Assembly: GCA_035548675.1 (NCBI GenBank)
Contig: DASZSJ010000089.1
Location: forward strand, 35,511 to 99,510
DNA from: VRUE01 sp035548675
Lineage (GTDB): Bacteria > Actinomycetota > Thermoleophilia > Solirubrobacterales > 70-9
Direction: 5' to 3'
Length of the DNA: 64,000 nucleotides
Positions 40,319-48,798 of the stretch are shown piece by piece (position 1 is the first letter of the stretch; each line of letters begins with the position of its first letter). The position numbers were made by a program, and so were the translations under genes. The notes beneath the pieces were generated by a model. The model had not been told where the DNA came from. It searched no databases and saw only the letters and a program-made list of their open reading frames with translations.

Positions 40319-41639
40319 GACCCGGGTGCTCTTGAAGAACGCCGAAGACCCGCGGCTGCGCACGCTCGAGGGCTACCGCGGTTACGGCGGCTACGAGGCG
40401 CTGGCCAAGGCCTACAGGGAGATGGAGGCCGAGGAGGTGCTGAAGGAGCTCGAAGACTCCGGCCTGCGCGGGCGCGGCGGCGCCGGCTTCTCGATGGGCA
40501 AGAAGGCCTCCTTCCTGCCCCGCGGCGAGATGAACAAGTACCTCTGCTGCAACGCGGACGAGTCCGAGCCGGGCGCCTTCAAGGACCGCGAGCTGATGCA
40601 GCGCAACCCGCACCAGCTGATCGAGGGGATCGCGATCGCCGCCCTCGCCGCCGGCGCCGGCCACGCCTTCATCTTCATCCGCGGCGAGTACGACTCGCAG
40701 GCCGACGTGCTCGACGCCGCCGTCGCCGAAGCGTATGAGGCCGGCTACCTGGGCGAGGAAATCCTCGGCACCCGCAGCAAGCTGGAGCTGGTCGTCCACC
40801 GCGGCGCCGGCGCCTACATCTGCGGCGAGGAGACGGCGCTGCTCGACGCGCTCGAGGGCAAGCGCGGCAACCCGCGCCTGAAGCCGCCCTTCCCCGCCGT
40901 GCAGGGCCTCTACGGCGGGCCGACGCTGATCAACAACGTCGAGACGCTCTCCAACGTGCCGAACATCGTCAAGCACGGCGCCGAGTGGTTCAAGGGCTTC
41001 GGCACCGAGCAGTCGCCCGGCACCAAGGTCGTCTCGATCTCCGGCTGCGTACGGCGGCCCGGCAACTACGAGGTCGAGCTGGGGATCCCGACGCGGGAGC
41101 TGATCATGGACCTGGCCGGCGGCCCGCTCGCGGGGCGCGAGGTGAAGGCCTTCTACCCGGGCGGCTCCTCCTCCCCGGTGCTGCGGGTCGAGGAAGGGAT
41201 CGACCTGCCCTACAGCTTCGAGGCGATGGCAGAGGCGGGCTCGATGCTCGGCTCGGGCTCGATCATCGTCGCCGACGATCGGGTCTCGATCCCGCACATG
41301 GCGCTGCGCACGGCGCGCTTCTACCACCACGAGTCCTGCGGCAAGTGCACCCCCTGCCGCGAGGGCACCAACTGGACGGTGAAGATGCTGGAACGGGTGG
41401 TGCGCGGCGAGGCGACGCCGATGGACCTCGACATCGTCGCCTCGGTGCAGGAGAACATCATCGGCCACTGCCTCTGCGTGCTCGGCGACTCGATGGCGAT
41501 GCCGGTCGGGGCGATGGTGCGCAAGTTCCGCGACGAGTTCGAGGACGTGATCGCGGAAGCGAGCGAAGGCGAGCCAGCGGTGGCCGAGCGAATCCCGGTC
41601 GTGCAGGGACCGGCCGAGACCCTGGGGGCGAGCACGTGA
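40311..41639 (+). CDS. nuoF: NADH-quinone oxidoreductase subunit F
   Basis: A 442-residue flavoprotein that oxidises NADH. The FMN/NADH site is GLRGRGGAGFSMGKKASF, with NADESEPGAFKDRELM and GAGAYICGEETALL. The [4Fe-4S] ligands are ESCGKCTPCREGTNW and a later IIGHCLCVLGD. Length and order are standard. Its presence shows that this complex I uses NADH. Confidence 0.97.
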   Translation: MPETRVLLKNAEDPRLRTLEGYRGYGGYEALAKAYREMEAEEVLKELEDSGLRGRGGAGFSMGKKASFLPRGEMNKYLCCNADESEPGAFKDRELMQRNPHQLIEGIAIAALAAGAGHAFIFIRGEYDSQADVLDAAVAEAYEAGYLGEEILGTRSKLELVVHRGAGAYICGEETALLDALEGKRGNPRLKPPFPAVQGLYGGPTLINNVETLSNVPNIVKHGAEWFKGFGTEQSPGTKVVSISGCVRRPGNYEVELGIPTRELIMDLAGGPLAGREVKAFYPGGSSSPVLRVEEGIDLPYSFEAMAEAGSMLGSGSIIVADDRVSIPHMALRTARFYHHESCGKCTPCREGTNWTVKMLERVVRGEATPMDLDIVASVQENIIGHCLCVLGDSMAMPVGAMVRKFRDEFEDVIAEASEGEPAVAERIPVVQGPAETLGAST

Positions 41640-41642
41640 CTC

Positions 41643-41690
41643 CCCAACCGCGGTCGCACTTCCCCTCCCCCACCTCCCAACCGCGGTCGC
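41643..41690. repeat. Direct repeat between nuoF and nuoG
   Basis: CCCAACCGCGGTCGC at 41643-41657 and 41676-41690 (33-bp period), in the only sizable gap between nuoF and nuoG. Confidence 0.75.
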
Positions 41691-41739
41691 GTTTGCTCCC
41701 ACCCCCGGGGACCTACTACGACATCGAAGGGGAGCGCTC

Positions 41740-44388
41740 GTGAGCGGCAAGGAGATCACGCTGATCATCGACGGGCGCGAGGTCACGGCGAGCGAGGGCG
41801 AGATGCTCCACGATGCCGCCAAGCGCGGCGACGTCGAGATTCCGGTCTTCTGTTACGAGCCGAAACTCGGCGACCCGGTCGGCGCCTGCCGCATGTGCCT
41901 GGTCGAGATCGAGGGGATCCCGAAGTTGCAGACCTCCTGCTCGACCCCGGTGCGCGACGGCATGGTCGTCCACACCCGGACCGACCAGGTGAAGCACGCG
42001 CAGAGCGCCGTGGTCGAGTTCCTGCTCGTCAACCACCCGCTCGACTGTCCGGTCTGCGACAAGGGCGGCGAGTGCCCGCTGCAGGACATCTCGATGGGCT
42101 GGGGCCCCGGCAAGAGCCGCTTCACCGACGACAAGCGCCACTTCGAGAAGCCGATCGAGCTCTCGCCGCTGGTCGCGATCGACCGCGAGCGCTGCATCCT
42201 CTGCTACCGCTGCGTGCGCTTCAGCCAGGAGGTCTCCGAGGACGAGCAGCTGCAGCTGCTGGAGCGCGGCGACCGCACCTTCGTCGGCACCTTCGACGAC
42301 CGGCCCTACGTCGGCCCCTTCCACGGCAACATCACCGACCTCTGCCCGGTCGGGGCGCTGACCAACTACACCTACCGCTTCCGCGCCCGGCCCTGGGACA
42401 TCGAGCAGGCCGGCTCGGTCTGCACGCTCTGCCCGAGCCAGTGCAACGTCAGCTTCACCGTCCGCGACGAGCGGGTGAAGCGAGTGATCGCCCGCGACAA
42501 CCCCGACGTCGACGACGGCTGGCTCTGCGACCGTGGCCGCTACGGCTTCGAGATGTTCGACGCGGCGGAGCGGGTGCGGGCGCCGCGCCTGCGTGGCGGC
42601 GCCGAGGTTGAGTGGGACGACGCGATCGCCAAGGCCGCCCAGGCCCTCCGCGCCGGCGCAGATTGCGGAGTTGACCACCGTATGCGTGGGTCAACCCCGC
42701 AGCCTGCAGGAGTTGCCGCGATCGTCGGCGATGCCTCCAACGAGGAGGGCTACCTGGTCCAGCGGATCATGCGCGACGCGCTCGGCTCGCCCCACGTCGA
42801 CTCGCGCCCCTCGCGCGGCGCCGGCCGCGAGGCGCTCGTCCGCCTCGCCCGGCCCGAGATCTCGGCCCGGGTCCGCGACATCGACACGGCCGAGGCGATC
42901 CTCGTCGTCGGCACCGAGCCCCTCCACTCCAGCCCGATCCTCGACCTGCGCATCCGCAAGGCGATCCGCCGCAACGGCGCCAAGCTGGCGGTGGCGACCG
43001 AGGGGCCGACGACGCTCGACGGTGGCGCCATGGCGGTCCAGCGCTACGCCCCCGGCGCCGCCACCACCTTTCTCACGAGCCTCACCGCAGCCCTCGGGGC
43101 CGACGGGCCGAAACCGGGACATATCGACACGCTTTCGGCCCATCGGCCCGTGGAGGTAGCTGAGGCGCTGCGGGGGGCTGGGTCCGTGGTGGTGGTTTGG
43201 GGGGACCGGATCGGCCGGGAGGAGGGTGCCGTCGAGTCCCTCCTCGACCTCGTCGTCGCCCTCGACCTGGCCGGCAAGGATGGCTCGGGCCTACTCGAAG
43301 TCCCCGACTTCACCAACGCCCGCGGCCTGCGCGAGGCGGGCTGCCTCCCCGACGCCGGCCCGGGGCTGAGTGAGTTGAGTGGAACGTCTTCCATGCCAGA
43401 CATGGGAAAGGTTCGTCGAAATGCTCTGAGCGCCGGCAAGGGGACCGAGGAGATCCGCGCGGCCCTGGAGTCGGGTGAGCTGAAGACGATCTTGCTCTTC
43501 GGCGTCGACCCCCTGCGCGACTTCCCGGACACCGAAGCCTGGAAAAGCGCCCTCGTCGCGGCCGACCACGTCGTCGCCTTCTCGACCTTCGAGACGGCCA
43601 CCACGGCAATGGCCGACGTCGTCTTCCCGCTCGAGACCCACGCCGAGAAAGACGGCACGGTCTCGCACCCCGACGGGCGCCTGCAGCGCGTGCGCCCCAG
43701 CGCCTCGCGCCCCGGCGACATCCGCCCCAACTGGGGCGTCCTTGCAGAGCTCTCCCTGGCGCTGGGCCACGACACCGGCATCTCGTCCCAGCCGTCGGCT
43801 TTCGAAGCCCTGGCCGCCGAGGTCCCCTTCTACGCCGGGGTCACCGACGCGGACATCGCGGGCCGGGGCATCCGCTGGCAGGAAGCTCCGGGCGTTGAAT
43901 GGTCTGAAGATGCCGCCTCTCCGGACACTGAGCGCGGAGCGCCGACCGATCGCACGGAGTCCGACCACACATCTCGCGGAGTCGCGTCCGGAGAGGCGGC
44001 ATCTCCAGACCGCACCGCCTCGGCTCGCGGAGTCGCGTCCGCCGAACCGGGCTCGGACGCCTCCCCCGCTTCGGGCTCCCTCGCGCTCTCCACCTACCGC
44101 GATCTCTGGGCCGGCCCGATCACCGAGCTGAACCCGCCGCTGAAGTTCCTCCAACCCCAACAGCAGGTAGCCCTGTCGCTCGCCGACGCCGGCCGCCTCG
44201 GTCTCCAGGCCAACGACGAGGTCACGGTCTCCCAAAACGGCACCAGCGTCCGCGCCAGGGTCTCGATCAAGGAGCGCGTCCCCGAGGGCGTCTGCTTCCT
44301 CATCGAGGGCACCGCCGAGGGCAACGCCAACGCGCTGCTCAACGGCTCTCCCGTCTCCGTCCAAATCGAGAAGACTCCCGCCGCCTAG
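41740..44388 (+). CDS. nuoG: NADH-quinone oxidoreductase subunit G, with several in-frame palindromes
   Basis: An 882-residue iron-sulphur subunit. The N-terminal ferredoxin domain has CYEPKLGDPVGACRMC; then HPLDCPVCDKGGECPLQD and the His ligand, and RCILCYRCVRFSQE with a later ITDLCPVGAL. The Fe4S4 molybdopterin-like domain starts CTLCPSQCNVSFTVRD. The C-terminal part is interrupted by four palindromic segments read in frame: residues about 309-321, 454-470, 548-559 and 721-758. The last three lie in low-conservation linkers. It starts at GTG 41740 and touches nuoH directly. Confidence 0.95.
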   Translation: MSGKEITLIIDGREVTASEGEMLHDAAKRGDVEIPVFCYEPKLGDPVGACRMCLVEIEGIPKLQTSCSTPVRDGMVVHTRTDQVKHAQSAVVEFLLVNHPLDCPVCDKGGECPLQDISMGWGPGKSRFTDDKRHFEKPIELSPLVAIDRERCILCYRCVRFSQEVSEDEQLQLLERGDRTFVGTFDDRPYVGPFHGNITDLCPVGALTNYTYRFRARPWDIEQAGSVCTLCPSQCNVSFTVRDERVKRVIARDNPDVDDGWLCDRGRYGFEMFDAAERVRAPRLRGGAEVEWDDAIAKAAQALRAGADCGVDHRMRGSTPQPAGVAAIVGDASNEEGYLVQRIMRDALGSPHVDSRPSRGAGREALVRLARPEISARVRDIDTAEAILVVGTEPLHSSPILDLRIRKAIRRNGAKLAVATEGPTTLDGGAMAVQRYAPGAATTFLTSLTAALGADGPKPGHIDTLSAHRPVEVAEALRGAGSVVVVWGDRIGREEGAVESLLDLVVALDLAGKDGSGLLEVPDFTNARGLREAGCLPDAGPGLSELSGTSSMPDMGKVRRNALSAGKGTEEIRAALESGELKTILLFGVDPLRDFPDTEAWKSALVAADHVVAFSTFETATTAMADVVFPLETHAEKDGTVSHPDGRLQRVRPSASRPGDIRPNWGVLAELSLALGHDTGISSQPSAFEALAAEVPFYAGVTDADIAGRGIRWQEAPGVEWSEDAASPDTERGAPTDRTESDHTSRGVASGEAASPDRTASARGVASAEPGSDASPASGSLALSTYRDLWAGPITELNPPLKFLQPQQQVALSLADAGRLGLQANDEVTVSQNGTSVRARVSIKERVPEGVCFLIEGTAEGNANALLNGSPVSVQIEKTPAA
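42665..42700. repeat. Family B palindrome, copy B2 (inside nuoG)
   Basis: Arms GTTGACC (42670-42676) and GGTCAAC (42689-42695), extended by GCGG/CCGC. It shares a 22-bp exact stretch including CCGTATGCGTGGGTCAAC with 57590-57611. Confidence 0.85.
43099..43147. repeat. Family D palindrome, copy D2 (inside nuoG)
   Basis: Arms GCCGACGGGCC (43099-43109) and GGCCCATCGGC (43137-43147). 42 of 49 positions match D1 at 11538 with no gaps. Translated in frame as about residues 454-470. Confidence 0.88.
43382..43414. repeat. Small imperfect palindrome inside nuoG
   Basis: GAAC..TTCCATG (43382-43395) pairs with CATGGGAA..GTTC (43401-43414), with bulges. Short and weaker than the others; it may be chance. 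Confidence 0.45.
43901..44011. repeat. 111-bp palindromic element inside nuoG
   Basis: 26-base arms (43901-43926 and 43986-44011) paired at 25 positions, containing GATGCCGCCTCTCCGGAC and its complement, with a 59-base loop. Its length is exactly 37 codons. An 18-bp direct repeat CTCGCGGAGTCGCGTCCG at 43973-43990 recurs at 44024-44041. Confidence 0.88.
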
Positions 44389-45387
44389 ATGCTGCCGCTC
44401 GCCGATACCCAGTTCGTCGAAGCCACCTGGATCATGGTGGTCAAGAGCCTCGTCATCTTCGCCGTGATCTTCGGCATCCTGCCGCTGATGACGGTGCTCG
44501 AGCGCAAGCTGATCGGGCGCTTCCAACACCGCTACGGGCCCAACCGGGTCGGCCCCTTCGGCCTGCTGCAGCCGCTCGCCGACGTCGGCAAGCTGATCTC
44601 CAAGGAGGCGTTCCGGCCGGCCAACGCGATCGGCACGCTCTTCATCCTCGGCCCGCTGCTGCCGGTGCTCTCCGGCGTGCTGGCGCTGGCGATCATCCCC
44701 TGGGGCGACGTCCAGGGCGGCGTCGGCTTCTACGGCATCGACGTGCCGATCGGCATCCTCTACTTCTTCGCCGTCGGCTCGATCGCCTTCTACGGCCTGC
44801 TGCTCGGCGGCTGGGCCTCGGGCTCCAAGTACAGCCTGCTCGGCGCGATGCGAGGCGCCGCCCAGCTGATCTCCTACGAGGTCGCGATGGGCCTCGCCCT
44901 GCTCGGCGTGATCATGATGGGCGGCTCGCTCTCGCTGGTCGACATCGTCCACGCCCAGGGCGCCCTCTGGTACGTCGTCCCCCAGTTCGTCGGCTTCCTG
45001 ATCTTCATGCTGGCCGGCTTCGCCGAGACCAACCGCACCCCCTTCGACATGCCCGAGGCGGACGCCGAACTCGTTCAGGGCTTCATGACCGAGTACGGCG
45101 GCATGCGCTTCGGCAGCTTCCTCCTGGTCGAATACATGGAGATCCTCGTCGTCTCCGGCGTCGCCGCGGCGATGTTCCTCGGCGGCTGGATGGGCCCCGG
45201 CCCCAGCTTCCTCGACCCGATCTGGATGTTGGCCAAGATGCTCGGCCTCGTCCTCGTCTTCATCTGGGTGCGGGCGACGCTGCCGCGCCTGCGCTACGAC
45301 CAGCTGATGAGCCTCGGCTGGAAGGTCCTGCTGCCGCTGGCGACGCTGAACGTGCTGGTCACAGCCGTTCTGGTGGTGACCACCTGA
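44389..45387 (+). CDS. nuoH: NADH-quinone oxidoreductase subunit H
   Basis: A 332-residue membrane subunit with eight helices. Signatures are ERKLIGRFQHRYGPNRVGPFGLLQPLADVGKL and AETNRTPFDMPEADAELVQGFMTEYGG. It links the quinone site to the proton channel arm. Its ATG follows the nuoG stop with no gap. Confidence 0.97.
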   Translation: MLPLADTQFVEATWIMVVKSLVIFAVIFGILPLMTVLERKLIGRFQHRYGPNRVGPFGLLQPLADVGKLISKEAFRPANAIGTLFILGPLLPVLSGVLALAIIPWGDVQGGVGFYGIDVPIGILYFFAVGSIAFYGLLLGGWASGSKYSLLGAMRGAAQLISYEVAMGLALLGVIMMGGSLSLVDIVHAQGALWYVVPQFVGFLIFMLAGFAETNRTPFDMPEADAELVQGFMTEYGGMRFGSFLLVEYMEILVVSGVAAAMFLGGWMGPGPSFLDPIWMLAKMLGLVLVFIWVRATLPRLRYDQLMSLGWKVLLPLATLNVLVTAVLVVTT

Positions 45388-45390
45388 TGG

Positions 45391-45433
45391 CATTGGCGAC
45401 TTTTCCGTCATATACACGGATAACTCGCCAATG
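45391..45433. repeat. Palindrome J between nuoH and nuoI
   Basis: CATTGGCGA (45391-45399) pairs with TCGCCAATG (45425-45433), and TCCGT/ACGGA pair inside a loop containing catatac. It sits within the operon, so an operon-end role is unlikely. Confidence 0.75.
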
Positions 45434-45444
45434 GGGGGTCAGCC

Positions 45445-45987
45445 GTGGCTGAATTTCCCTACCTGAAGGACCAGGACGTGGTCGAGGTCCAGCGCGGGCC
45501 GGAGCCCGGCGGGGTCGGCGGCGCCTACCGCGCCTTCGGCGAGACGCTGCGCGGGCTGAAGACGACGATGGCGCGCCTGATCGAGGGACCGCTGACGATC
45601 GAGTACCCGGAGGAGAAGACGCCGGTCTACCCGCGCTTCCGCGGCCGTCACAAGCTGCATAAGTTCGAGGACACGGGCCTGGAGAAGTGCGTCGGCTGCT
45701 CGCTCTGCGCGGCCGCCTGCCCGGCCGACTGCATCCGCGTCGTCGCCGCCGAGAACGTGCCGGGCGAACGGGTCTCGGCCGGCGAGCGCTTCGCCGCGAT
45801 CTACGAGATCAACCTCTCGCGCTGCATCTTCTGCGGCTACTGCGAGATCGCCTGCCCCTTCGACGCGATCACGATGGGCCACGACTACGAGATGGCCGAC
45901 TACGACCGCACCAACCTGATCTTCACCAAGGAGATGCTGCTGGCGGAGCCGATCGAGCGCACGCCGCTGCGGGCGGAGGGCGAATAG
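45445..45987 (+). CDS. nuoI: NADH-quinone oxidoreductase subunit I
   Basis: A 180-residue ferredoxin-like subunit with two [4Fe-4S] motifs: CVGCSLCAAACPADC and CIFCGYCEIACPFD. It carries electrons from NuoG toward NuoB. The start is GTG 45445, eleven bases after the palindrome. Its stop overlaps the nuoJ start (TAGTG). Confidence 0.96.
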   Translation: MAEFPYLKDQDVVEVQRGPEPGGVGGAYRAFGETLRGLKTTMARLIEGPLTIEYPEEKTPVYPRFRGRHKLHKFEDTGLEKCVGCSLCAAACPADCIRVVAAENVPGERVSAGERFAAIYEINLSRCIFCGYCEIACPFDAITMGHDYEMADYDRTNLIFTKEMLLAEPIERTPLRAEGE

Positions 45988-46496
45988 TGGAAGCGGTCCT
46001 CTTCTTCTTGGCGGCGCTCGGCGCCCTCGGCGGCGCGGTCGGAGTCGTCGCCATGCGCACGCCCTTCTACGGCGTGCTCGCCCTGCTCGTCCACCTCTTC
46101 TCGCTGGCGGTCCTCTTCCTGCTGCTGAGCTCGGCCTTCGTCGCCGCCGCCCAGGTGGTCGTCTACGCCGGCGCGGTGATGGTCCTCTACGTCTTCGTCG
46201 TCGCCTACGTCGGCGGCGACACCGAGTCGGCCTGGGAGCCGATCCCGGGCCAGCGCTTCCTCGCCCCGCTGCTGGGCGCGGCGATCTTCATCGAGCTCTC
46301 GATCGCCGTGCTCAGCTCCTCGCTGATCGCGCTGGGGACCCACGGCCCCGACGTTCCGGCGGGCTTCGGCGACCCGGCCGGGATCGGCAAGCTCCTGCTC
46401 GAACGATTCCTGCTGCCCTTCGAGGCCTCCTCGATCCTGCTGCTGCTGGCAGCGGTGGGCGCGATCGTCCTCGCCCAGCGAAAGGCGGAGAGTTGA
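45987..46496 (+). CDS. nuoJ: NADH-quinone oxidoreductase subunit J
   Basis: A 169-residue membrane subunit of five helices, starting at GTG 45987. The helix 3 segment VVVYAGAVMVLYVFVVAYVGG carries the usual pi-bulge region of NuoJ. It overlaps nuoI and nuoK. Confidence 0.93.
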   Translation: MEAVLFFLAALGALGGAVGVVAMRTPFYGVLALLVHLFSLAVLFLLLSSAFVAAAQVVVYAGAVMVLYVFVVAYVGGDTESAWEPIPGQRFLAPLLGAAIFIELSIAVLSSSLIALGTHGPDVPAGFGDPAGIGKLLLERFLLPFEASSILLLLAAVGAIVLAQRKAES

Positions 46497-46792
46497 ACGT
46501 CGAGTGGTACATCGTCCTCTCCTCGCTGCTGTTCGCGGTCGGGGCGATGGGAATCCTGCTGCGCCGCAGCCCGATCGTGATCCTGCTCTGCCTCGAGTTG
46601 ATGCTCAATGCCGGCAACCTGGCCCTGGTCGCCTTCAGCAGGATGGTCGGCAATCAGCAGGGTCAGGTCTTCGCGATCGTCGTCATGGTCATCGCCGCCT
46701 GCGAGGTCGTCGTCGGCCTCGGCCTGATCGTGGCGATCTTCCGCCGCAAGCTGCCGCTCGACGTCGACGAGCTGCGGGAGCTGCGGGGATGA
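46493..46792 (+). CDS. nuoK: NADH-quinone oxidoreductase subunit K
   Basis: A 99-residue three-helix subunit from TTG 46493 (TTGA overlap with nuoJ). Key residues are the Glu in LLCLELMLNAGNLALVAF and a second Glu in VIAACEVVVGLGLIVAIFR, both part of the proton path. Confidence 0.95.
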   Translation: MNVEWYIVLSSLLFAVGAMGILLRRSPIVILLCLELMLNAGNLALVAFSRMVGNQQGQVFAIVVMVIAACEVVVGLGLIVAIFRRKLPLDVDELRELRG

Positions 46793-48798
46793 CGGCGACC
46801 GCCTGGGCCTGGCTGGTCCTGCTCTTCCCGCTGCTCGGCTCGATCGCGATCGCGCTCGGCTTCAGGGCGCTGCCGGCGAAGGCCGCCGGGGCGATCGGCA
46901 CCGCCGCGATCGGCCTCGCCTTCGCCTGCGGCGTCGCCGCCCTCGTCAACCTGCTCGGCGAGCACCCCGAGGCGCGCCACCACGCCTCCTCGCTCTGGGA
47001 CTACGCCAGCGTCGCCGGGCTCGAGATCAAGCTCGGCATCTTCGTCGACCCGCTCTCGCTCTTCATGGTCCTCGTCGTCACCGGCGTCTCGACCCTGATC
47101 CACCTCTACTCCTACGGCTACATGCAGTCCGACGAGGGCTACCACCGCTTCTTCAGCTACCTCAACTTCTTCGTCTTCTCGATGCTGCTGCTTGTCCTCG
47201 CCGGCAACTTCGTGCTCTTGATCGTCGGCTGGGCCTTCGTCGGCTTCGCCTCCTACGCGCTGATCAGCTTCTGGTACCGGCGGGGGACCGCGACCAAGGC
47301 GGGGATGAAGGCCTTCGTGATCAACGTCGTCGGCGACATCGGCCTCGTCCTCGCCGCCTTCCTGATCTTCCGCGAGCTGGGGACCTTCGAATACAGCGAG
47401 GTCTTCGCCAAGGCGCCGCAGGTCTTCAGCACCAACGAGTGGACGGTGACCGCGATCTGCCTGCTGCTCCTCGTCGGCGCCTTCGCCAAGTCGGCGCAGC
47501 TGCCCTTCCACACCTGGCTGCCCGACGCGATGGAGGGGCCCACCCCGGTCTCCTCGCTGATCCACGCGGCGACGATGGTCACCGCCGGCGTCTACCTGAT
47601 CGCCCGCACCCACGCCCTCTTCGTCCTCGCCCCCACCGCCGCCGACATCGCCGCCTTCGTCGGCCTGGCGACGCTGCTGGTCGCGGCCTCGATCGCGCTG
47701 GTGATGACCGACCTGAAGTGGGCGATCGCCTACTCGACGATGAGCCAGATCGGCTACATGGTCGTCGGCGTCTCGATCGGCGCCTACAGCGCCGGCATGT
47801 TCCACCTGATGACCCACGCCTTCTTCAAGGCGCTGCTCTTCATGGCGGCCGGCTCGATCATCGCCGCGATGGCCAACGAGCAGAACATCGACCGCATGTC
47901 CGGCTTCGGCAGGGCGATGCGCTTCACCTCGGCGACGATGCTCTGCGGCGCGCTCGCGCTCGCCGCCTTCCCCGGCACCTCCGGCTTCTTCTCCAAGGAC
48001 GAGATCCTCGCCTACGCCTCGGCCCGCGGCGGGATGTACGTGATCTTCACCGTGCTCGGCTACCTCGGCGCGCTGCTGACCGCGATCTACACCTTCCGCC
48101 TCGTCTTCCGCGTCCTCCCCGGCAAGCCCTGCCCGGAGGCGCAGGAGCTGATCGACACGGGCCACGTCCACCACGCCCACCCCTTCAACCCGGCGACGGG
48201 CGAAGAGGAGGACACCGGGGTCGGCTTCCCCGGCGCCGAGCACCACATCGCCGAGTCCTCGCTGCCGATGCGGATCGCGATGGGCGTGCTCGCCTTCGGC
48301 GCCCTCTTCGCCGGCCTGGTCCAGGTGCCCGGCGTCGACGATGTGGTGACCAAGTTCCTCGACCCGGTCTTCGCCGACTCGCCGCTGGCCGCGATCCACC
48401 CCTCGCTCGCCGCCGACTGGATCGGCCTGGCGATCGGCGCGGCGATCTCGCTCGCCGGCATCGGCATCGCCTACTTCCTCTACGTGGCGCGCCCGGAGAC
48501 CCCCGCCGCCCTGCAGCGGCGCTTCTCCGCCCTGCACACCTTCCTCTACAACAAGTGGTACTTCGACGAGGCGATCGACCTCCTCGTCGTCCGCCCGGCC
48601 CTGGCGATCGGCCGCTTCGCCAACCGCAGCTTCGAGCGCCTCGTCGTCGACGGCCTCGTCAGCGGTACCGAGGACGTGGTCGGCGCCGGCGGCCGCCTCG
48701 TCCGCGTCGTGCAGAGCGGCTTCGTGCGCAGCTACGCGCTGCTGCTGATCCTCGGCTTCGCCGGCCTCGCCCTCTACTTCCTGCTCACCTCCTCATGA
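46789..48798 (+). CDS. nuoL: NADH-quinone oxidoreductase subunit L
   Basis: A 669-residue antiporter-like subunit starting MTATAWAWLVLLFPLLGS at ATG 46789 (overlapping nuoK). The conserved core FHTWLPDAMEGPTPVSSLIHAATMVTAGVYLIAR contains the key Lys/Glu/His network, and the long lateral helix and final helix follow. A His-rich loop (HVHHAHPFNP) lies at about residues 455-470. Pumps protons. Confidence 0.97.
   Translation: MTATAWAWLVLLFPLLGSIAIALGFRALPAKAAGAIGTAAIGLAFACGVAALVNLLGEHPEARHHASSLWDYASVAGLEIKLGIFVDPLSLFMVLVVTGVSTLIHLYSYGYMQSDEGYHRFFSYLNFFVFSMLLLVLAGNFVLLIVGWAFVGFASYALISFWYRRGTATKAGMKAFVINVVGDIGLVLAAFLIFRELGTFEYSEVFAKAPQVFSTNEWTVTAICLLLLVGAFAKSAQLPFHTWLPDAMEGPTPVSSLIHAATMVTAGVYLIARTHALFVLAPTAADIAAFVGLATLLVAASIALVMTDLKWAIAYSTMSQIGYMVVGVSIGAYSAGMFHLMTHAFFKALLFMAAGSIIAAMANEQNIDRMSGFGRAMRFTSATMLCGALALAAFPGTSGFFSKDEILAYASARGGMYVIFTVLGYLGALLTAIYTFRLVFRVLPGKPCPEAQELIDTGHVHHAHPFNPATGEEEDTGVGFPGAEHHIAESSLPMRIAMGVLAFGALFAGLVQVPGVDDVVTKFLDPVFADSPLAAIHPSLAADWIGLAIGAAISLAGIGIAYFLYVARPETPAALQRRFSALHTFLYNKWYFDEAIDLLVVRPALAIGRFANRSFERLVVDGLVSGTEDVVGAGGRLVRVVQSGFVRSYALLLILGFAGLALYFLLTSS

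Noticed and set aside
43901..44011. Transcription terminator inside nuoG
   Set aside because: The stem is read in frame, the loop is 59 bases, no U-tract follows, and essential nuo genes lie downstream.
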